Below are positions 5,206-6,487 of a DNA stretch of 6,487 bases, one piece after another; the first letter of the stretch is position 1; each line of letters begins with the position of its first letter. The notes under the pieces were generated by a model. That model made no database searches. It worked only from the letters and a program-made list of their open reading frames with translations, and was not told the origin of the DNA. The translations under genes and the position numbers were made by a program. Origin of the DNA: Chloroflexota bacterium (GTDB lineage: Bacteria; Chloroflexota; UBA6077; FW602-bin22; JACPQP01); assembly GCA_016190465.1 (NCBI GenBank), contig JACPQP010000053.1, positions 1-6,487 on the forward strand, given 5' to 3'.

Positions 5206-6231
5206 CTATCTTCTCCTGGGCAGACCCGCCAGGAAGTCGAGCAGTTCCAGCGCCCCGACTTGCCCCTGCTCGATCAGGAGGCTCCGCAAGGCCGCGCGAT
5301 CCGGCAGGGCGGGGATGGCGCCGCGAACGGTGGTGGCCAGGGCGCCCACGGCGTTGGCCAGTCGGAGGACCGGATGAAGCATCTCCTCTCCCAGCGCCGG
5401 CAGATCCCCCGCGGACACGTCCAGGGCGAGCAGCCCGGCCAGCAAACCCGCCGCGAAGGCGTCGCCAGCGCCCGTGGTGTCCACGACCGGCACCCGGTAG
5501 CCCGGCACGGGAAGCGAATTCCGGGCGTTGCGGCAGAAGCAACCTGCCTGCCCCCGGGTGACAATCACCAGCTTCGGGCCGCACGCGAGCAACTCCAGGG
5601 ACCCTCTGTATGGTTCGCTCTCTCCCACCAGTGCGGCCAGATCCTCCTCCGAGAGCTTGACGATGTCGGCAAGCTCCAGCAGCGGCAGCACGACCCGGCG
5701 GAGTTCCTCCTCACCCTCCCAGAGAGACCGACGAACGTTCGGGTCGAGGCTGACGAGGCGATCGGCTGCCCGAGCGAGTCGCATCGCCTCGACCGTAGTC
5801 GACCGACACGGTTCGGCCGCGAGCATCGCCGAGCCAGTATGGAGCACCCGGGCGCTGGTGAGATACCCGGGGTCCAGGTCCGCCTGGCCGAGCAGCATGT
5901 CCGCCGAAGGGTGTCGGTAGCAGACGAAGTCCGGATGGCCAACCTCGTCCAGGGCGACGAACGCCAACGCCGTTCGGGCAGTTCGGTCGAAGAGGAGGCG
6001 GGAGGTGTCGACGCCATTCCGGCCAAGGATCCGACCCAGGTGTTGGCCAAAGGGATCGTCGCCCACCTTGCCGACAAAGCCGGTCCGGAGGCCGAGTCGA
6101 GCCAGGGCCACGGCGGTGTTGGCCGGCGAGCCACCCGCCACGGGGACGAAGGACGAAGCATCGGCTATGGAGACCACCGGCTCGCTCGCGATGAGGTCGA
6201 TCACCGCCTCGCCCAGGCAGATGACGTCCAA
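5206..6231 (-). CDS. PfkB-family sugar kinase (probable fructokinase)
   Basis: This 341-residue ribokinase-fold protein transfers phosphate from ATP to a sugar hydroxyl. The N-terminal PfkB signature is GGSPANTAVALARLG (33-47). The catalytic anion-hole motif is DTTGAGDAFAAGLL (251-264), with Asp257 as the base. SLDPNVRRSLW (161-171) and KLSEEDL (192-198) are usual for fructokinase and 2-keto-3-deoxygluconate kinase members. The start is placed at TTG 6231 because AGGAGG (6241-6246) lies nine bases upstream, and L-D-V-I-C-L-G-E-A is where relatives begin; the longer frame from TTG 6258 would include the ribosome site. The gene lies 45 bp behind a GH32 beta-fructosidase, which makes fructose the most likely substrate, although KDG kinase cannot be excluded. 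A palindromic element begins directly after the TAG stop. The protein looks intact. Confidence 0.88.
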   Translation of the reverse strand: MDVICLGEAVIDLIASEPVVSIADASSFVPVAGGSPANTAVALARLGLRTGFVGKVGDDPFGQHLGRILGRNGVDTSRLLFDRTARTALAFVALDEVGHPDFVCYRHPSADMLLGQADLDPGYLTSARVLHTGSAMLAAEPCRSTTVEAMRLARAADRLVSLDPNVRRSLWEGEEELRRVVLPLLELADIVKLSEEDLAALVGESEPYRGSLELLACGPKLVIVTRGQAGCFCRNARNSLPVPGYRVPVVDTTGAGDAFAAGLLAGLLALDVSAGDLPALGEEMLHPVLRLANAVGALATTVRGAIPALPDRAALRSLLIEQGQVGALELLDFLAGLPRRR

Positions 6232-6240
6232 CAGCCACCA

Positions 6241-6246
6241 CCTCCT
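6241..6246 (-). promoter_or_regulatory. Ribosome binding site AGGAGG for the PfkB kinase gene
   Basis: A perfect AGGAGG lies in the 45-bp gap after the GH32 stop, nine bases before TTG 6231. It decides the non-ATG start over the longer frame from 6258. Confidence 0.7.
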
Positions 6247-6276
6247 GTCCACCCGCAACCCCGCTCTGACGGAGCG

Positions 6277-6487
6277 CTAGACCGGCCAGATCGCCGCCAT
6301 CTGCCAGGCATCCAGCGACCGGAGTGTCGCGCTTCCACCCAAAGCAAACACCTGCACGCCCAGGCTGTCCCGACGGGCCGGGTAGATGCGCTTGGCCAGG
6401 TAGTGCCGGTTGTCGGCGAAGACCTCGACGACGCTCCGGTCCACGAACACCCTCAGCTCGAGCGGCTGTCCATCGGACAGCACCACC
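6277..6487 (-). CDS. GH32 beta-fructosidase / sucrose hydrolase, C-terminal end (5' end outside window)
   Basis: Only the last ~69 residues are present. They are the C-terminal beta-sandwich of glycoside hydrolase family 32: LELRVFVDRSVVEVFADN, then RIYPARRDSLGVQVFALGG and SLDAWQMAAIWP. The F-V-D-x-S-x-V-E-V-F and S-L-x-x-W-x-M signatures are characteristic. Family members hydrolyse sucrose, sucrose 6-phosphate, levan or inulin and release fructose. The catalytic domain, with its Asp nucleophile, is outside the window, so neither the substrate nor the presence of a signal peptide can be told. It is the first visible gene of the minus-strand cluster, and 45 bp separate it from the PfkB kinase gene, consistent with one operon. 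The TAG stop is at 6277-6279. Confidence 0.85.
   Translation of the reverse strand, partial: VVLSDGQPLELRVFVDRSVVEVFADNRHYLAKRIYPARRDSLGVQVFALGGSATLRSLDAWQMAAIWPV

Overview
This GC-rich window carries bacterial chromosomal DNA. GTG and TTG start codons, strong AGGAGG-type ribosome binding sites, a 6-phospho-3-hexuloisomerase-like SIS gene and dispersed GC-rich palindromes would fit a Chloroflexota (Thermomicrobia-like) or other high-GC soil or thermophile lineage. The sequence alone does not fix the phylum.

Layout. (1) Bases 1-1212 are mobile-element debris: the C-terminal part of a serine site-specific recombinase, abutted by the last ~40 codons of an IS21-type istB gene (no longer a complete gene) and by what looks like the repeat-rich right end of that IS21 element. 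(2) Bases 1213-1410 are non-coding and hold a 10-bp-arm hairpin of the CCCTCTCCC/GGGAGAGGG dispersed type. (3) A plus-strand group follows: an M29/NicX-like metalloenzyme homologue, a doubtful small ORF, and an amidohydrolase of the Amidohydro_2 type. (4) Convergent to it, only 14 bp away, is a minus-strand sugar cluster read right to left: the end of a GH32 beta-fructosidase gene (cut by the window edge), a PfkB sugar kinase, a 325-bp gap with a ~120-bp palindromic element, a ribulose-phosphate-3-epimerase family gene, and an overlapping 6-phospho-3-hexuloisomerase (PHI)-like SIS gene.

How the genes may work together. GH32 plus PfkB makes sense as release of fructose from sucrose or a fructan and its phosphorylation to fructose 6-phosphate. 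PHI-like SIS proteins interconvert fructose 6-phosphate and 3-hexulose 6-phosphate, and RPE-family enzymes epimerise ketose phosphates at C3, so the whole set converges on ketohexose/ketopentose phosphates. No hexulose-phosphate synthase is visible, so this is not an obvious formaldehyde-fixing RuMP module. The pairing of an RPE homologue with a PHI homologue that has a substituted key motif, next to a fructan/sucrose operon, is the most interesting metabolic lead. The plus-strand pair shows no visible link to the sugar genes.
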